A stretch of DNA of 64,000 nucleotides from Labedaea rhizosphaerae. GTDB taxonomy: Bacteria > Actinomycetota > Actinomycetes > Mycobacteriales > Pseudonocardiaceae. The stretch covers positions 1-64,000 of the forward strand of contig NZ_SNXZ01000006.1 of NCBI RefSeq assembly GCF_004362825.1. Reading direction: 5' to 3'. Positions 61,268-64,000 of the stretch are shown here, piece after piece (positions within the stretch are counted from its first letter, which is position 1; every line of letters begins with the position of its first letter). The notes beneath the pieces were generated by a model. It was not told the DNA's origin. It saw only the letters and a program-made list of their open reading frames with translations, and did no database searches. A program made the position numbers and the translations under genes.

Positions 61268-61831
61268 CTACGCGGCGCGCTTGCCGGTGCCGGGGTCGGC
61301 GGTCACCGAACGCAACCGCCGCTCGCGCCGCGTCACCCGTACGCGGGCTCCGGCCTGGGGGAACACCCACTTCTTGAACGCCCACCACCGGAACACCATC
61401 GCGATCAGCGTGCCGATGATCATGCCGCTGAAGAAGTCGGCGGTCTCCTGGACGAGCAGGCTCACGTGCGGGACCTGCAGGTCGAACCAGTAGCGGGAGA
61501 TGGCCAGCGGCACCGAGTTGAGCGCCGTGCTGATGCCGCTGATCAGGAAGAACAGGGCGGCCTCATGGTGGCGCTCGCGCCCGCCCCGGGTCCGGAACGA
61601 CCACTCGCGCGAGAGCACGTAGGACACGATCGTGGCGATGACGACGGCGAAGGTCTGCGCGGAGACGGGCTTGGAGTTGAGGATCGTGAGCTTCAGCCCG
61701 TAGTTCACCGCCATGGTGATCAGGAAGCACACGCCGCCGACAATGGCGAACTTGAGCATCTCGCGGTGCTTGACGAGCACGGAGCGCAGTTTCTGCGGCA
61801 ACCGCGAGAGCACACCTTCGACAACGGCCAT
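61268..61831 (-). CDS. GtrA-like membrane protein, copy 2
   Basis: The 187-residue paralogue has the same four-helix plan (KFAIVGGVCFLITMAVNYGL, TIVSYVLSREWSFRTRGGRE, ISRYWFDL, TADFFSGMIIGTLIAMVFRW) and a longer basic tail. It is 19 bp from copy 1 in the same direction. Both probably act on lipid-linked sugars at the membrane. ATG with TAGACT 8 nt upstream. Confidence 0.82.
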   Translation of the reverse strand: MAVVEGVLSRLPQKLRSVLVKHREMLKFAIVGGVCFLITMAVNYGLKLTILNSKPVSAQTFAVVIATIVSYVLSREWSFRTRGGRERHHEAALFFLISGISTALNSVPLAISRYWFDLQVPHVSLLVQETADFFSGMIIGTLIAMVFRWWAFKKWVFPQAGARVRVTRRERRLRSVTADPGTGKRAA

Positions 61832-61839
61832 GGCGGCGG

Positions 61840-61845
61840 AGTCTA
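61840..61845 (-). promoter_or_regulatory. -10 element of leaderless GtrA copy 2
   Basis: TAGACT on the minus strand ends 8 nt before ATG. Confidence 0.4.
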
Positions 61846-61953
61846 GCGAGCATTGTTTATCGGTGACGTGAGAACGGGTGTTACAGGTGTCGTGCGTCTC
61901 GATCGATCAACATCGGCGCTGGTCGAACGTCTCCGCAGGTGGTTCCAGTGCGC

Positions 61954-62024
61954 CCTCAACCTCGGGCTGATGTGTTCAACGCGCTCGGGCACGATCCGGG
62001 TCCGGACGCGTCCTCAACCTCGGG
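61954..62024. repeat. Direct repeat in 274-bp gene-free interval
   Basis: CCTCAACCTCGGG occurs at 61954-61966 and 62012-62024. The interval 61832-62105 holds no gene I can support. Confidence 0.5.
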
Positions 62025-62105
62025 CGCTTGTGGTTTGCGGTGGCGGGCGGCGGTTTCGTTGTGGAGTGCGTTGTCGCGGCGGACTTGTTGCCGGCAGGGG
62101 TCTCG

Positions 62106-64000
62106 CTACTGCTTGCACTGGCCCGTCAGTAGTTCCAATAAGAACCGCGCGCTGGGCAACGTGGGCGAGGTGCACGTCGAGCCCGAGTTCGGTGGCCCCG
62201 GCACCACGGTCGCGGAGCCGTTCCCGCCACCGGTGGTCGGCTTGGTGGCCGGTGGCTTCTTGGTCGTCGTCGTGGTGGTGGGCGCAGTGGTCGTGGTCCT
62301 GGATGGCGACGACGGCGACTGCGAGGTCGTCGGCGACGGCGTGGTTGTCGTGGTGGGGCTGTAGTTGTGGCCCGGCTCCGGCTGTGGCGTCGGCTTGGGG
62401 TGCGGGTCCGGCGGCGGCACCGGCCACGGCCACCAGTGCAGGGGGACCTCGGCGGTGTCGGACGCGGCGCCAAGAGTGGCCATCACCGCCACCACACGGT
62501 GGTGCGGTGCCGGGTTCGGGATCGTGCCGACGGTCGGCCAGTGCACCTGGAAGCGCAGGAAGATCGCGTGGTGCGGGGCGATCGGGTCCGACGTGCAGGT
62601 CATGCCGCCGCCATCCCGGGTGCAGGCGAGGGTCACCGCACCCTGGGGCAGGGGCACCGCGTCCGGGTCCGAGACGTGGATGGTGATCGGTTTGGTGCTG
62701 GTGCCGGTGTTCAGGGCCGTGACGTCCACGGTCGGGTTCCAGCGCAGCCCCGGCAGCAGCAGGTCGAGCCACTCCGCGGACGCCTGGATCAGCACGTCGT
62801 CCTTGCTCGGCGGTGGCGTCACCTTCACGTCGACGGTGATCTTGACCGTGATGCCTGCGCCGGCCATCACCGAGCCGGTGACCACGCCGCCCTTGCTGGA
62901 CGCGTCGGCGGCGAGGCGGAACTTGAGCACGGCCGTGCCGCCTGGGGCCAGCTCTTGCGTGGCGTGGCACGTGACCGTGCCGCGGCCGCCGGGGCAGTTG
63001 GTGGTGACGGTGACCGCGCGGGCACCGGCCAGGTCGAGCATCGGCCGGGCCGCGAAGTTCGCGGTCGGCGGCATCGCGCGCACGCCGTCCGGCAGGTTCA
63101 AGGTTGCGCTTGGGGCCGGGGCCGCGGTGCCGCCGGTGTTGCGGATGGTGATCGGGACGTCGACCGGTGAGCCCGGCGTCAGCGTGATCGTCTGGCTCGG
63201 GCCCTGCGCGGTCACCTTCGGCGGACCGGGCGTGGGGCTCGGCGGCGGCGGTGGCGGTGGAGGCGGCGTCGTCGACGACGGGGACTGCTGCTGCGGCGGA
63301 GGCGGTGGCGGCGCCGGCACGGGCTTGGCCGGCACCGGCTTCGCCGGCGGCGCGGGCGCGGGCGTGGGGGTCTGGACCACGGGCTGGGGCTGGGCGGCCG
63401 GGACCTCCTGGGTCCCGCCGCCCGCCGTCAGGCCGAGGGCGACCGCCGCGACCAGCACGGTCGCGGACGCGGCGACCCCGACGAACTGCCGCGGCCCGGA
63501 GGTCAAGGCGCCGGCCGCGCCGCTCGCGCCACCCGCGGTCGTCCCGGCCGCGACCAGGGTCGCGGCCTTCGCCGTGGTGCCCGACGCGGCCAGGTAGCCG
63601 GTGGCGCCGATGCCCAGCACCAGCGGCGCGACGAAGCCCCGCAGCGCGCCGTTGACGTCGGCGAGTTCGGCGGCCAGCGCGCGGCAGCGGTCGCAGTCGT
63701 CCAGGTGGGTCTCGACCTGGGCCTTCTCCCGCTTCGAGAGGCCGCCGCGGGTCCACGCGCCGAGCCGGTCGGCGCAGATGCGGCAGCGTTCCTCGCTGGT
63801 CTCGGCGAGGTGCACCTGCAGGTACGCCTGGCGCAGGCCTTCACGCGCCCGATAAGCAAGTGCAGAAACCCCGTTGGGGGTTAGCCCGAGTATGGGTGCG
63901 ACGTCGGCGGGGGACTGGCCTTCGATCTCGGTGTGCCACAGCACGGCCTGCCAGCGCTCGGGCAACTGCTCGAACGCCCGCGCGGCCAGCGACCGCTCCA
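62106..64000 (-). CDS. Sigma factor fused to anti-sigma domain and extracytoplasmic region (5' end outside window)
   Basis: The frame runs off the right edge. The visible N-terminal part is a sigma-70 region 4: AFEQLPERWQAVLWHTEIEG and PADVAPILGLTPNGVSALAY. It continues without stop into a zinc-binding anti-sigma domain (HLDDCDRCRAL, the HxxxCxxC motif), one transmembrane helix near VGVAASATVLVAAVALGLTA, a Pro-rich stalk, a beta-rich extracellular part with NEW3/DUF11-like IRNTGGTAAP strands, and a Thr/Pro-rich tail ending FLLELLTGQCKQ. Such fusions tether sigma region 4 to its own inhibitor in the membrane. Confidence 0.82.
   Translation of the reverse strand, partial: ERSLAARAFEQLPERWQAVLWHTEIEGQSPADVAPILGLTPNGVSALAYRAREGLRQAYLQVHLAETSEERCRICADRLGAWTRGGLSKREKAQVETHLDDCDRCRALAAELADVNGALRGFVAPLVLGIGATGYLAASGTTAKAATLVAAGTTAGGASGAAGALTSGPRQFVGVAASATVLVAAVALGLTAGGGTQEVPAAQPQPVVQTPTPAPAPPAKPVPAKPVPAPPPPPPQQQSPSSTTPPPPPPPPPSPTPGPPKVTAQGPSQTITLTPGSPVDVPITIRNTGGTAAPAPSATLNLPDGVRAMPPTANFAARPMLDLAGARAVTVTTNCPGGRGTVTCHATQELAPGGTAVLKFRLAADASSKGGVVTGSVMAGAGITVKITVDVKVTPPPSKDDVLIQASAEWLDLLLPGLRWNPTVDVTALNTGTSTKPITIHVSDPDAVPLPQGAVTLACTRDGGGMTCTSDPIAPHHAIFLRFQVHWPTVGTIPNPAPHHRVVAVMATLGAASDTAEVPLHWWPWPVPPPDPHPKPTPQPEPGHNYSPTTTTTPSPTTSQSPSSPSRTTTTAPTTTTTTKKPPATKPTTGGGNGSATVVPGPPNSGSTCTSPTLPSARFLLELLTGQCKQ

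Noticed and set aside
1-64000. tRNA or rRNA genes
   Set aside because: I found no cloverleaf with T-loop GGTTCGANNCC in the intergenic regions and no rRNA-like sequence.

Overview
The window is high-GC DNA with dense, often overlapping genes, many GTG starts and many starts that look leaderless. Together with the acyl-CoA carboxylase epsilon subunit, MutA/MutB/MeaB, ESX-type proteins (EspG, PPE-like, WXG100-like, a TNT toxin), a LpdA-type flavoprotein and DUF1707/DUF1906 families, this points to a filamentous actinobacterium of the Pseudonocardiales type (Lentzea, Saccharothrix or Kibdelosporangium-like). Genus-level placement is inference.

Layout. 0-5.5 kb: the tail of a transposase, a 22-bp tandem repeat array, then secreted glycan-active proteins (two overlapping GH18 chitinase-like genes, a DUF1906 GH25-like protein, an Asp-box lipoprotein) interrupted by a TIR protein and a flavodoxin. 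5.5-12 kb: phosphosugar mutase and purine nucleoside phosphorylase, an MFS exporter, and an ABA4-like/membrane pair divergent from a MerR regulator across two phased operators. 12-19 kb: a receptor Ser/Thr kinase divergent from the mutA-mutB-meaB methylmalonyl-CoA mutase operon. 19-25.5 kb: M20 amidohydrolase, AMIN-like secreted protein, cyclotransferase-like protein, LpdA-type reductase, secreted lipase, lipoprotein. 25.5-29.8 kb: the glycerol regulon glpK-glpF divergent from glpD. 29.9-32.7 kb: an orphan ESX set (EspG, PPE-like, His-rich small partner). 33-39 kb: GNAT, DUF1707 protein, the biotin carboxylase/BCCP subunit, a DAACS symporter and maf.

39-47.1 kb looks like an accessory insertion between maf and the accE-accD-birA block. 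It holds an XRE regulator with an HFCD-type flavoprotein, a second flavoprotein behind a decayed HTH fragment, two tandem Imm1-like immunity genes, a DinB protein, a PadR-controlled MFS pump and a TmrB-like ATPase. 47-52.4 kb: acyl-CoA carboxylase epsilon and beta subunits, BirA, a PH-domain membrane protein, HMG-CoA lyase and CbiZ. 52.4-56.4 kb: a 78-bp tandem repeat, then a YbaB-like protein, a WXG100-like protein, a TNT-domain toxin and its candidate immunity gene. 56.4-64 kb: GNAT, HisN, a two-component system coupled to an amidohydrolase, two GtrA proteins and a sigma/anti-sigma fusion running off the right edge.

Metabolic logic. The biotin carboxylase/BCCP, AccD and AccE subunits with BirA carboxylate acyl-CoA (probably propionyl-CoA). 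MutA/MutB with MeaB convert methylmalonyl-CoA to succinyl-CoA using B12, and CbiZ salvages B12 precursors. HMG-CoA lyase joins leucine/ketone-body flow, and Glp proteins feed glycerol into central metabolism. The most interesting accessory signals are the XRE/flavoprotein duplication, the TNT toxin with an unusual Arg at a normally Gln position, toxin-free tandem Imm1 genes, the TIR-FxLYD protein, and several echo duplications of gene 3' ends just beyond their stop codons.
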